Source of the DNA: Natrialba magadii ATCC 43099
Lineage (GTDB): Archaea; Halobacteriota; Halobacteria; Halobacteriales; Natrialbaceae
NCBI RefSeq assembly: GCF_000025625.1
Contig: NC_013922.1
Span: forward strand, 3,687,859 to 3,751,858
DNA: 64,000 nucleotides
Direction of reading: 5' to 3'
In this document: positions 36,351 through 45,598 of the stretch, piece by piece
Numbering within the stretch: the first letter of the stretch is position 1
How the letters are laid out: the number at the start of each line of letters is the position of its first letter
Program-made: the position numbers and the translations under genes
The notes under the pieces: generated by a model
What the model was told of the DNA's origin: nothing
Seen by the model: only the letters and a program-made list of their open reading frames with translations
Databases searched by the model: none

Positions 36351-36394
36351 CGGCCGATAGATTATAAATCTATGTACCTAAAACCTATCGGCCG
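36351..36394 (-). promoter_or_regulatory. Actin-gene promoter flanked by a 10-bp inverted repeat
   Basis: CGGCCGATAG (36351-36360) and CTATCGGCCG (36385-36394) are perfect inverse copies, 24 nt apart. The TATA element (ATTTATAATC on the minus strand, 36361-36370) lies between them, about 27 nt before ATG 36338. One arm is therefore between TATA and start site and the other just upstream of the BRE. Confidence 0.65.
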
Positions 36395-36433
36395 AAATCC
36401 ACAAAGAATTTAGTGTTAGAACACTCGACACGC

Positions 36434-37378
36434 CTACTCTCGGCGAACGGCGGACCGAACCCGTTCAAGTGCTGCGGCGAGCGGGGCCAGAAGGCCGTCA
36501 GCTGATCTCCCGCCGCTTGCGGCCTCGGTGCCGTCGGCCGCCGACTCCGACTGTCGCTGCTCGCGCAGTTCCTTCAACTTCGCCGTCTGATCGTCAACCG
36601 TCGATTGCGAGGTCGTCGTCTTCGTCTCACCGCCTTTCAGTCCCTTGAGGCCTTCGACCTGCGCGTCGACGCCGGTCGAGCGCGTTTTCTTCGTTCCCGC
36701 ATCGGTGTCGACGGAGACGCTATCGAACTGATCCTCCGAGAAACTCAGGCGCTTGTGCTCGGTCTTCTCGACGCCACCCCAGGAGAGTTCGACGCCGTCC
36801 ATCGCCTCGTCGATATCGCGTTCGATATCGGCATCCGTGTACTCGGGGCCGGTCTCTTCGTCTTCGTCCTCCTCACCAACCTCGACCGTCTCGACCTGGC
36901 GAGCCAACTCGAGATAGTGCGCGACGAGTGCGGCCCCAGTGGAGGCCGTGATCCCAGCGAGTCCGACCGCGTAGGTCGCCGTTACCTCGACAGTGTAGTC
37001 GGTCTCGCCCATGAAGTTCCAACTGTCGGGGTAGGCGTACAGGAACCCAGCCGTTGCGACGACGGTAATCGCCGCGCCGACCACCGAGACGCCGATAACG
37101 CGGCGATCAGCGGGTAAGAGGACGACGACGCCGAGGATCATCGCCGGAAGCGAGAGCATCCCGAGCGCGTACGCCGGTTGCGCCCACATGAAGTACGCCG
37201 CGTCTGCTCTGCTGAATGTGCTGCTCCAGAGAAAGAGCACCAGTGCGACCACCGCCAGGCCGATCCCACCCAGGAACAGGCCGAACCCGAGATAGACGTC
37301 CGTCCGGTTCTCGGGTTCGCCGATATACCGGCGATAGAGGTCGAAGAGATAGCCGTCTGTAGGCCGTTCCGCTGCCAT
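36434..37378 (-). CDS. Four-helix membrane protein with long cytosolic tail
   Basis: A 314-residue protein. The N-terminal 30 residues (GYLFDLYRRYIGEPENRTDVY) are polar, then four helices (about 31-51, 65-87, 92-113 and 131-155), then a hydrophilic tail of about 155 residues with an acidic patch, a heptad-rich stretch (DDQTAKLKELREQRQ) and a short amphipathic end (LLAPLAAALERVRSAVRRE). I cannot assign it securely. The topology resembles haloarchaeal membrane proteins that anchor division or cytoskeletal machinery (CdpA is one I recall); that is a guess helped by the neighbouring actin gene. ATG 37378 is chosen over GTG 37384. Confidence 0.65.
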   Translation of the reverse strand: MAAERPTDGYLFDLYRRYIGEPENRTDVYLGFGLFLGGIGLAVVALVLFLWSSTFSRADAAYFMWAQPAYALGMLSLPAMILGVVVLLPADRRVIGVSVVGAAITVVATAGFLYAYPDSWNFMGETDYTVEVTATYAVGLAGITASTGAALVAHYLELARQVETVEVGEEDEDEETGPEYTDADIERDIDEAMDGVELSWGGVEKTEHKRLSFSEDQFDSVSVDTDAGTKKTRSTGVDAQVEGLKGLKGGETKTTTSQSTVDDQTAKLKELREQRQSESAADGTEAASGGRSADGLLAPLAAALERVRSAVRRE

Positions 37379-37577
37379 TACCACCCCGTTTAGACTCCAG
37401 TACTATGACTGTTGGGTCGGGTTCGAAGAAAAGAGTGTCAGTGAAGAGAACTCGAGTACAATCATCCACGCCCACCACACTGAACGGTGAGTGCCGGCAC
37501 CGGCGAGCGCTCACGTCCGAGAGGAGGTGACACGGAGAAGCGCCGCCGTTATACGTTCGTGGCCGTTAGGACGGCCA

Positions 37578-38639
37578 ATGAGTCAGGAGTCGGAGTCAGA
37601 GTCGACGTACACCGAGGGGGACCTTCGGAACACCGGAATGCAGCTCAAGCACGACCGCGAGTGGGACTACGAACTCGATCGGATCATCGACGCCATCGAG
37701 GAACGCGACGCCGAGAAGGTCGGATTGCAGTTCCCCGAGGGCCTTAAGCGCCGCGGTCCGAAGGTAGCAGACGACCTGCGCGAACTCGCCGACGACGACG
37801 TGACGTTCATGCTCTCGGGCCAGCCCTGCTATGGAGCCTGTGACTTAGACACCTACCTGATGAAGCGCACCGACGTGTTCGTCCACTTCGGCCACTCGCC
37901 GATGAAGAACACGGACAAAGTCATCTACGTCCCGCTGTTCTCGAACGTCGAAGTGCTCCCGATTATGGAGGAGGCACTCGATACGCTCGAGGATCCAGAG
38001 GAGACTGCGGGCGTCGGCCTCGTGACGACGGCCCAGCACATGAACCGCTACGAGGAGATGTCGACGTTCCTCGAGGAGCAGGGCTACGAGGTTCACAGCC
38101 GCCGTGGCGACGAGCGACTCACCCACGAGGGGCAGGTTCTGGGGTGCAACTACGCGAGCGCGGATGTGCCCGCAGACCAGGTGCTCTACGTCGGCGGCGG
38201 GAAGTTCCACCCGCTCGGACTCGCGATGGAACACCCCGACAAGCACGTCGTCATCGGTGACCCGGTCAACAACGTCGTCACCGTTGCGGACACGGAGAAG
38301 TTCATGAAGCAGCGCTACGCCTCGGTGCACAAGGCGATGGACGCCCAGAAGTGGGGCGTCATCTTCTGCACTAAGATCGGCCAGGGTCGCTGGGACCAGG
38401 CCCAACAGATACTCGAGAACAACGACGACGCCTACCTCATCACGATGGACGAGGTTACTCCTGACCGCCTCCGGAACTTCGACATGGACGCGTTCGTCAA
38501 CACTGGCTGTCCGCGGATCACGACAGACGACGGCCCGCAGTTCTACAAGCCAATGCTCACGCCCGGTGAGTACGAGATTGCCGTCGGGAACAAGCCACTC
38601 GACGAGCTTTCGTTCGACACGTTCCACGGGACCTGGTAG
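37578..38639 (+). CDS. dph2: Diphthamide synthesis radical enzyme Dph2
   Basis: A 353-residue archaeal Dph2 that transfers the aminocarboxypropyl group of SAM onto elongation factor 2 histidine. The three [4Fe-4S] cysteines are visible in SGQPCYGACD, VLGCNYASAD and NTGCPRITTDD. Three tandem similar domains, as expected. The first 20 residues are acidic and variable. The enzyme works as a homodimer in archaea. Single gene. Confidence 0.95.
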   Translation: MSQESESESTYTEGDLRNTGMQLKHDREWDYELDRIIDAIEERDAEKVGLQFPEGLKRRGPKVADDLRELADDDVTFMLSGQPCYGACDLDTYLMKRTDVFVHFGHSPMKNTDKVIYVPLFSNVEVLPIMEEALDTLEDPEETAGVGLVTTAQHMNRYEEMSTFLEEQGYEVHSRRGDERLTHEGQVLGCNYASADVPADQVLYVGGGKFHPLGLAMEHPDKHVVIGDPVNNVVTVADTEKFMKQRYASVHKAMDAQKWGVIFCTKIGQGRWDQAQQILENNDDAYLITMDEVTPDRLRNFDMDAFVNTGCPRITTDDGPQFYKPMLTPGEYEIAVGNKPLDELSFDTFHGTW

Positions 38640-38815
38640 TCACAGCGTTTCTGGCACTCCGCTTCGACTCCGCTGTTTCTCGCCTGCGTGATTCTTGAGT
38701 CTTGATTTGCGACCAGTCCAACGTTCCTCCGTTCCACCGTGGTGATTGCTCCAGCAGCGCAGTCGCCACCGACGACACAGTAACACTTACCCAACCAGTC
38801 CGCCCATCAGCAACT

Positions 38816-39655
38816 ATGATCCAGAGCGACTGGGGAGACTGGCTCGTACGTGACGTCGAAGACGCCTCGCCGAACGGCGTCTCCATCTGGTATCTCGGCT
38901 GTAACGGCTTCATCCTCAAGGGAAGCGACGAGACAACGATCTACATCGATCCGTACGTCGGACTCGGCGATCCGCCGCGGACGGTCCGGATGATCCCTGT
39001 CCCGTTCGATCCCGAGGACGTCGACGAGGCCGATGCTGTGCTCGCGACGCACGAACACACCGACCACGTTCACGGCCCGAGTCAGGCACCAATTCTTGCG
39101 AATACGGGCGCGACGTTCTACGCACCCGACGACAGCCTCGCGGTCGCGCGCGAAGAGGAATCGTGGACCGACGAGTGGGACGTCGACGAGGAGCAGTTCA
39201 GCGAGGTCAGCGAGGGTGACACGGTCGAGGTCGGCGAGTTCACCATCCACGTCGAAGTGGCGAACGACCCCGACGCGAGCCATCCCGTGAGCTACGTCAT
39301 CGAACACGACGCCGGCACGTTTTTCCACGGCGGCGACACCAAACCGAGCGACGAGTTCGACCGCATCGGCACGGCGTACGACATCGATCTGGGCGTGCTC
39401 GCGTTCGGTACCGTTGGCCAGATTCCCGACAAGGAAACCCGCGAACCGAAGCGGACGCGCTGGTACAACGACGAAAACCAGATCGTCGAGGCCGCCGCCG
39501 CGCTCGAACTCGACCGACTCGCGCCGAGCCACTGGGACATGTGGAAGGGGCTCACCTCGGATCCGACGGTGCTCCACCACCACGCACAGAGCTTCGAGTA
39601 CCCACAACGGCTCGATATCATCGAGATCGGCGACCGGATCGAACTCGAACCGTAG
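38816..39655 (+). CDS. UlaG-like metallo-beta-lactamase-fold hydrolase
   Basis: A 279-residue MBL-fold protein. The metal motif is ATHEHTDHVHGP; further ligands are in HGGDTKPSDEFD and PSHWDMWKG. The fold and HEHTDH spacing match the UlaG/L-ascorbate-6-phosphate lactonase-like group, but the substrate cannot be read from the sequence. The start follows a TTAC-type TATA (about 38785-38790). Confidence 0.85.
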   Translation: MIQSDWGDWLVRDVEDASPNGVSIWYLGCNGFILKGSDETTIYIDPYVGLGDPPRTVRMIPVPFDPEDVDEADAVLATHEHTDHVHGPSQAPILANTGATFYAPDDSLAVAREEESWTDEWDVDEEQFSEVSEGDTVEVGEFTIHVEVANDPDASHPVSYVIEHDAGTFFHGGDTKPSDEFDRIGTAYDIDLGVLAFGTVGQIPDKETREPKRTRWYNDENQIVEAAAALELDRLAPSHWDMWKGLTSDPTVLHHHAQSFEYPQRLDIIEIGDRIELEP

Positions 39656-39798
39656 CAACGGACCGCTGGGGTCCTGTCAGTCTTACTGTCGCAATCTGAC
39701 ATCGTCGATTCGGACGCGACGAGCGAACCCTGCAGGAACGATCGGACCGCCGTGACTGTCCGTATCATTTATAGTAATGGTCTAGTAACGTTGGTCCC

Positions 39799-42021
39799 AT
39801 GAGTAACACCGCCGACACGGACGACGTGGTCGAGGTCAGTGCTGACGGGCTCACCGTCCGAAAAACGTTCGCGGCGGACGAGTTTCCCGTACCTGCGCTG
39901 CGCTTCGAGATCGAATCGGAGCACGACGAGCAGGTCGCGTTTCGACTCTCCGAAGACATTCCCGAATCGTTTCCGATGGACAAGGTTGGGTTCCATCCCG
40001 AATACTATAGCGACGACTGGACTGCTTTCCAGGACAATCGCGTCGAGTTTACCCACACGATCGACACCGACGAACAGCTCGTGACGGTGTACGGCATCCG
40101 GATCGACGACGAATCGGTCGTCCCTGATTTCCTCAGTGAACCAGAGATCGTCGAAGTCAGCTCCGAAGCCGACGCGAGCAGCGACGGTGACGAAATCGAC
40201 GACGCGGTCATCGACAGTATCGTCTCCGACGAGCGCACGCAGGCGGTCAAAGACATGATTGCCGGCGACTCCGGCTCCGTGCCTGGACTCGAAAACGACC
40301 AGCCTGACGACGCTGTGGCTGCAGACAGTTCGGGTCTCGAAGCCGAAGGCGATGCCGACGAAGATAGCGATAGTGACGACGGCGACGGAGACAGTGAGGG
40401 CGAGGGCGAGGGTGACATCGAACTCGAACTCGAGGGCGAAACTGACGCACTCGATCTATCCGACGACGATGGACCAGAACTCGACAACTCCGGCGACCTG
40501 GATCTCGACCTGGGCGATGTCGAGATTCCCGACCCTGACGACGCCGACGACGGTGACACGGACGACGCCCCGGACATCGACCTTGGCTTTGACGACGACG
40601 AGATTTCGGACCTCGACGCAGACGAGACGATCTCGAGTGCACTCTCGGCTGAAACAGCCGACGACGCTGACGAGGACGAAGCGCTCGAACTCGAATCCGA
40701 GTCCGACGACGAGCCAGGTCTCGAACTCGAACTCGACGATGCTGACGAGGACGAAGCGCTAGAGACGGATCTCGAAGACGAGACCGACGAGGATGCAGTA
40801 GAGGGTGAGGAAGAGGGCGAAGACGAAGGCGAATCCGCAGCCGTCGAGACTGACGACGACACAGAACTCGCCGAGCCGACAGAAGCAGACGAAATCGACG
40901 AGGAAGTTGCTGAGGACGGTGAAGTCGACATTGACGACACGGACGACATCGACTCCGACTCCGACGACGAAACGACTGTTGGCGACACCGAACTCGATTC
41001 TGACGACGCTGTCGACGCCGGCGAGACGGACGATGATCCATCCGAAGGAGCCGCCGACGAAACAGCCGCCGACGAAACAGCCGCCGACGAAACAGCCGCC
41101 GCCGAAGCAGCCGCCGACGAAACAGTGACCGCAGACGACACAGACACAACACCCGCTGCATCCGGAACGGAAGACAGCACGAGCCTCGCCAGTCAACTCG
41201 CAGCCGAACTCCGCAACGACGAACTCGCAGACGACGACCTCACCGTCATTCGCGAGGCACTCACGTCTAGTTCCGACGACACGGACAACGAGGCAGAGGC
41301 CGACACAGACGACACACTCCCCGCCGGCGTCCAGCAGGCGAAGCTCAGCCATCTCCAGTCCCGCGTCGAGGAGGTCGCCGCCTACACCAACGCACTCGAG
41401 TCCTTCCTCGGCGAGAACGGCACCGACGAACAGATCATCGAGGAGTTCCGCGGCGAACTCGCTGCGTTCGAGGACGAACTCGGGTCGATGACCGACCAAC
41501 TCGATACAACCGATTCACAGGTTGGTGCACTCGAAACCGAAGTCGAGACGCTCACCGAGTGGACGGCTGATCTCGAAGACGACCTCGCATCGACTACCGA
41601 CGAGGTCGAGACGCTCGACACACGAACCGAGCGTATCGACGGCGACGTCGACGACGTTGCCACCGATCTGGAACGGGTCGATTCCGATGTCGACCAACTC
41701 GAGACGGATCTCACGTCGGAACTCGAGGACGTCGACAGTGCCGTCGACAGTGTCGATAGCCGTGTCGACGACCTCGAGGAGACGGTCGACAGTCTGGCAG
41801 ACGAGCTTCAGACTGCAGCCGACGATCTCGGCGAGGATATTGCCGCCGTCGAATCCGACGTTTCGGCCGTCGAAACTGACGTCGAAGCCGTTGCGGACGA
41901 CGTTGATGCTGTTGAAGACGACGTCGATCGTGTCGAGCGCAACCTCGACGACGTCCGTGACGACGTGACCGAGATTCAGGAGTGGCGCGACCAGCTCGGG
42001 TCGATGTTCTCAGACTCCTAA
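39799..42021 (+). CDS. Very acidic protein with N-terminal domain and C-terminal coiled coil
   Basis: A 740-residue protein. Residues 1-115 look folded (VSADGLTVRKTFAADEFPVPALRFEIES, DKVGFHPEYYSDDWTAF, VTVYGIRIDDESVVPDFL). Residues about 120-470 are almost only Asp/Glu with Ala, Ser and Leu, including a 5-residue repeat ADETA. Residues about 505-735 are heptad-patterned (VDQLETDLTSELEDVDSAVDSV) and should form a long coiled coil. No membrane helix or signal. I do not recognise a function; a scaffold or chromosome/cell-structure role is only a guess. Followed 94 nt later by the HisG-like gene, which has its own TATA. Confidence 0.8.
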   Translation: MSNTADTDDVVEVSADGLTVRKTFAADEFPVPALRFEIESEHDEQVAFRLSEDIPESFPMDKVGFHPEYYSDDWTAFQDNRVEFTHTIDTDEQLVTVYGIRIDDESVVPDFLSEPEIVEVSSEADASSDGDEIDDAVIDSIVSDERTQAVKDMIAGDSGSVPGLENDQPDDAVAADSSGLEAEGDADEDSDSDDGDGDSEGEGEGDIELELEGETDALDLSDDDGPELDNSGDLDLDLGDVEIPDPDDADDGDTDDAPDIDLGFDDDEISDLDADETISSALSAETADDADEDEALELESESDDEPGLELELDDADEDEALETDLEDETDEDAVEGEEEGEDEGESAAVETDDDTELAEPTEADEIDEEVAEDGEVDIDDTDDIDSDSDDETTVGDTELDSDDAVDAGETDDDPSEGAADETAADETAADETAAAEAAADETVTADDTDTTPAASGTEDSTSLASQLAAELRNDELADDDLTVIREALTSSSDDTDNEAEADTDDTLPAGVQQAKLSHLQSRVEEVAAYTNALESFLGENGTDEQIIEEFRGELAAFEDELGSMTDQLDTTDSQVGALETEVETLTEWTADLEDDLASTTDEVETLDTRTERIDGDVDDVATDLERVDSDVDQLETDLTSELEDVDSAVDSVDSRVDDLEETVDSLADELQTAADDLGEDIAAVESDVSAVETDVEAVADDVDAVEDDVDRVERNLDDVRDDVTEIQEWRDQLGSMFSDS
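41051..41133. repeat. 15-bp in-frame repeat inside the acidic coiled-coil gene
   Basis: GCCGACGAAACAGCC occurs about four to five times in tandem, coding Ala-Asp-Glu-Thr-Ala units. Frame is preserved if the copy number varies. Confidence 0.8.
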
Positions 42022-42115
42022 ACAGACACTGGCGCTGCTCAAGACCGGCGCACACACGCGGCTATTTTCCGGTGAAACGCAACTCGTTTATCTCTCGCCG
42101 GGTGAGAACCCGTCG

Positions 42116-43057
42116 ATGGGCGAGACGATTCCGATCGCAGTTCCTCGCAAAGGACGACCACTCGAGTCGGTACTAGATCGACTCGCAAGTCGGCTCGGCG
42201 TCCCGGATCTCGCAGATGAGATCACGTCGACGCTTCGCCACGAAAAGGCCCTGACGAAGGGCGTGCTGGATCCAGACGAGGAAAACGTGTACCATCGTCT
42301 CGCAGACTACAGTACAGTCGACGACCCGGCCGCGCCGGAGTACACGCTGGTCCGGGATACGCGCGCCGGCAAGCCACGGCGGATCGTTTTCGATAGTGTG
42401 ACGATTCCGCTCGACGACGGAAGTGAGTCCGATTTCGACGGGACCGGCGATGACATAGAGATCCAGCTCGTCGGCCGCGAAGAGCCCTTCCGCGCACTCC
42501 GAACCCACGAGTTCGCACTCGGGTTCGACAGCGCCGACCTCGTGCTGGAGGAGGTCGTCGAACTCCGTCCTGACCCACTGGGACGGATCGCCGACATCAA
42601 CGCGCGGATCAATCCCGCGGACTCGGACGTTCGCGTCGTCACCGGCCTCGGAGACACCGTCTACCACACGCTGATGGGAAGTCCCGAAACCGTCCCCGCA
42701 GCGACCGCCCTCGACCGCGACTTTCTCGCCGACTACGCAGGGCCGCTCTGTATCGAACCGCGGTACGAGCGCCTGGTCCGGGCCGTCCTCGGAACCAGCG
42801 TGCTCGAAGACATCGAGTTCCACTACCCAGAGGAGGGACGCGAAGAGGAGGCCGCCATCGCCGACACCGGCCTCGGCGTCTACCTCACCGTCACCGGTTC
42901 AACCGCCCGCGAACACGGCCTCCTGCTCGGCGAACAACTGTTCCCGAGCGAAACGGTGCTACTCGAGAGCACCCCCGAAGTCTCCGACGAGGTCGCGGCC
43001 GTTCGGTCGCTGTTGGACGGCGGCGATCTCGAGACGGAACTCGCCGTCGAGCAGTAG
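42116..43057 (+). CDS. HisG-like (ATP phosphoribosyltransferase-related) protein
   Basis: A 313-residue protein. Its start IPIAVPRKGRPLESVLDRLASRLGV mirrors the HisG opening (IAxPKGRL). A late block (EEEAAIADTGLGVYLTVTGSTAREHGLLLGEQLFPSETVLLES) matches the HisG pattern of an Asp-rich turn, TGxTLRxNGL and a stop strand. The middle has an acidic insert (DDGSESDFDGTGDD). Several HisG catalytic positions are not evident, so it may be a non-histidine paralogue. A TATA-like CGTTTATC (about 42085-42092) precedes it. Confidence 0.55.
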   Translation: MGETIPIAVPRKGRPLESVLDRLASRLGVPDLADEITSTLRHEKALTKGVLDPDEENVYHRLADYSTVDDPAAPEYTLVRDTRAGKPRRIVFDSVTIPLDDGSESDFDGTGDDIEIQLVGREEPFRALRTHEFALGFDSADLVLEEVVELRPDPLGRIADINARINPADSDVRVVTGLGDTVYHTLMGSPETVPAATALDRDFLADYAGPLCIEPRYERLVRAVLGTSVLEDIEFHYPEEGREEEAAIADTGLGVYLTVTGSTAREHGLLLGEQLFPSETVLLESTPEVSDEVAAVRSLLDGGDLETELAVEQ

Positions 43058-43263
43058 CCGACCCTTACTCCTGCGAAACAGTACTCGCTGACATCTGAAT
43101 CGCCCGTACACAGCCACCAGACCCCATTATTTCGGAGGAGCGAAATATAATCGCGAGATGTACATCGCGCCATTTTCGATATAGCCACATATGGTATACG
43201 TGTTCGAGTCAGGACGATATCGTTTGGGACAGGTGTAGTAAATAAGTCACACAATAGCGTGGC

Positions 43264-44325
43264 CTACACCGAATTCGGTACGGACGCTACGGTGTATATG
43301 TGGTCCAGATACGTCTCTCGCACCCGATCTCCCCAGTTGTGCGTGTAGGTGTCGATCACGTCACCTGCGACGTCGCCGCGGAGGTACTGTACAGTTCCCC
43401 GATCACCCGTTCGATCCCGGAGATGGGTGGTGAAGAAGTGCCGAAAGTAGTGGGGCGTAACGTTCTCAGTCGTGCCGCCGCCAGTCCGGTACCAGCCGTG
43501 CTCGCGGGCGTGTTTTTCGACGACATAGCGAACGTCTGAGGGCGTCAGGCGTTCGCCCCACGAGTCTCTGGTGTCGAGAAACAACGGCTCTGCGGGCGAA
43601 ACTGAATCCGGCCGAATCGCAAGCCAGGACTCGAGTTCGGTTCGCAACTCGTCGTCGACGGGAATCACCGTCTCGCGCTTTCGCTTGTTCGACGCCGTCC
43701 GTTCCTCGCCGTTCGTGACCGCGCCGCGGGAGGGATCGTCCGAGACGTACACCGACGAGGGACGGCGGTCGAGTTCGACGCGCGGCGTCCACTCGAGTGC
43801 GACTGACTCAAATTCTGCGTTGAGGTCCCGCAGGTCGAGGTTACAGAGTTCACCGACACGCATCCCGGTCTTCAGCAGTGTGACGACGACGGCGCGCTCC
43901 AGCGGATGCGAGATCGAGGCGACGAACGACCGCATTTCGTCGATAGAGAGCTCTCGTCTGGTCGGGTTCGTGTCGATGGATTCGGACAGTTCCTCCATGA
44001 CGAGCGCCATCGGGTTCTCCTCGAACGCGCCGATGCGATTCATGTAGTCGTAGAATCGGTTGAGATAGGAGGCGTACGTGGCGATCGTGCTCGGTTCGAA
44101 CTCGCCGCGCAGGGAGTGGATCCAGGCCATGCAGGCCCGTCGATCCGCGTCGGGAACCGCCTCTACGGAGCTAAATTCCTGGCCGAGGAAGGTCTCGAAC
44201 TGCCGGAGAACTCGCTCGTAGGCCTCGAGCGTCCGTTCGCTCTTGCCGTGATAGCGCTGGTCGTCGAGGAAGTAGGCGATCGGATCATCGACGTCCTCGA
44301 CCTGTCCGGTCGCGTCAGTTGCCAT
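43264..44325 (-). CDS. Tyrosine recombinase / integrase
   Basis: A 353-residue XerC/D-like recombinase. The SAM-like core-binding domain spans about 10-115 (YFLDDQRYHGKSERTLEAYERVLRQF). The catalytic domain contains Arg156 (TGMRVGEL), His292 and Arg295 (TPHYFRHFFTTHL) and the nucleophile Tyr327 (DVIDTYTHNW). The LGH motif of bacterial Xer proteins is RGD here, as in other archaeal recombinases. ATG 44325 overlaps the upstream RHH-like gene by 11 nt. No phage genes surround it, so it may be a resident recombinase rather than a recent prophage. Confidence 0.88.
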   Translation of the reverse strand: MATDATGQVEDVDDPIAYFLDDQRYHGKSERTLEAYERVLRQFETFLGQEFSSVEAVPDADRRACMAWIHSLRGEFEPSTIATYASYLNRFYDYMNRIGAFEENPMALVMEELSESIDTNPTRRELSIDEMRSFVASISHPLERAVVVTLLKTGMRVGELCNLDLRDLNAEFESVALEWTPRVELDRRPSSVYVSDDPSRGAVTNGEERTASNKRKRETVIPVDDELRTELESWLAIRPDSVSPAEPLFLDTRDSWGERLTPSDVRYVVEKHAREHGWYRTGGGTTENVTPHYFRHFFTTHLRDRTGDRGTVQYLRGDVAGDVIDTYTHNWGDRVRETYLDHIYTVASVPNSV

Positions 44326-44707
44326 CGCCACCACCGGTCGTCGTGTATCCACCGTGGCGACCGCTGTATCGAATTCGGTTGTCAGACTGCAACTCTTCGA
44401 GTGTGTCATCGAGTCGCGATTCGATGTCTTCGCTGACCGCGTCCAGAAGCTCGTCCCACGAATATGTGTCAGTTGATAGTAAGTTGAGGACCTGTGTTTC
44501 GAGGGCGTTACCCCCAGGGTCTGACCCCTGAGAAGTGGGTTCCTCTGAGGCGGGTTCGAACCCCTTTCGACCGGCCTGTACCATCGTCCGAACGAACTCA
44601 CTCTGACTCATGTCGAGTTCGTCGGCGTGGGACTGCCATTCTGCCTTCTGATACGCCGGCACGTATGCTTTAACAGATTTCCGAGAGGTGTCCGTAGAGT
44701 CGCTCAT
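44315..44707 (-). CDS. RHH-like partner of the integrase (DUF5805-like)
   Basis: A 130-residue protein. The first 45 residues (KSVKAYVPAYQKAEWQSHADELDMSQSEFVRTMVQAGRKG) look like a ribbon-helix-helix DNA-binding domain. The C-terminal half (LETQVLNLLSTDTYSWDELLDAVSEDIESRLDDTLEELQSDNRIRYS) forms a winged-helix-like unit. Haloarchaeal DUF5805 proteins occur just upstream of such integrases; the pair here overlaps by 11 nt. It may be the directionality or regulatory factor. Confidence 0.7.
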   Translation of the reverse strand: MSDSTDTSRKSVKAYVPAYQKAEWQSHADELDMSQSEFVRTMVQAGRKGFEPASEEPTSQGSDPGGNALETQVLNLLSTDTYSWDELLDAVSEDIESRLDDTLEELQSDNRIRYSGRHGGYTTTGGGDGN

Positions 44708-45503
44708 ACAGCACCCCTCACTCGCCGTGATATTCAAGGTTCCCATTAGTAGAGCTAAGTGAGTTTATCTCCATTTCCGTCACCCATAATGCGGTGATTA
44801 CAGAGACATTATTCGAGATAAAGATCTCTAAATCCCTACGAGTTGGGATACAGTATACCCCAATGTGGTTCTACCAGTTCAGATATCTACTCAGAAACAA
44901 AGCGGAGTATAGCAGGTTTCCGGGGCCTGAAGAATACGCGCTTTCTGATAGATCTGCGGACCACTCACCCGAGAATGGGAGCCAAACGCAGCGAGATTCA
45001 GCACCGATTTGCGGCTGTACTCGAGTCCAATCTGGCACCCATTCCTCGTGCATTCATACTGCCGGACAGAACTATTCGAAGATCGGGCGCTACTGCGGCC
45101 GTCACCTTCGGGAACGGTCGCGACTTTTCGACCGGCTTCTCACTGACTTCTGTCCGACAGTATCAGATGCGAAGTGATCACGACGGAGGCGACTGCGATC
45201 GCGCTGACTGAGTGGAGTGCGGATAGTGGAGGCTGGGTATCGAAGAGTGGGTATCGAAGGGTGAACTCGAGTCCGGTCCCAATCCAGCAGCCGAGTTATC
45301 GTCACGGCTGGCGGTAGGGGTGTGGGTGGGTGGTGAGGAATGGAACGGACAGCCCATCGTCTGAGCGAGCACCAGCAATCGATTAAACAGGAAGAAGGGA
45401 GTCTGAACGCCAGACCCGTCCGCCGAACGGGTGTGAGGGTGGGTCGAGAGTTGCACATGCACAGAAACGGTGTGAAACACCAGTGAGCAGCTCCCGGCGG
45501 CGA

Positions 45504-45589
45504 CTACAGGAGCCACTGAAAGTCAAGACACACCTGATCGCAAGACAGCTACGTGACCAGTGTGTGAACCGTTTCAGTTGTTCCTATAG
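45504..45589. repeat. Long inverted-repeat element, copy A
   Basis: Arms 45504-45536 and 45557-45589 are imperfect inverse copies separated by 20 nt. The outer 18 positions pair with only two mismatches and one G-U. The right arm contains CAGTTGTTCCTATAG, and both arms closely match those of copy B at 60409-60662. It may be a small non-autonomous mobile element, or give a hairpin RNA. Confidence 0.65.
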
Positions 45590-45598
45590 CGGGTCCAG

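Noticed and set aside
40005..41180. Ser-rich minus-strand frame antisense to the acidic coiled-coil gene
   Set aside because: Poly-Ser results from reading GAC/GAA codons backward. The plus strand has the promoter and the folded domain.
44794..45177. Plus-strand ORF of 127 codons after the integrase pair
   Set aside because: Mixed composition, no recognisable motif, out-of-frame competitor of similar length; looks like noncoding DNA.
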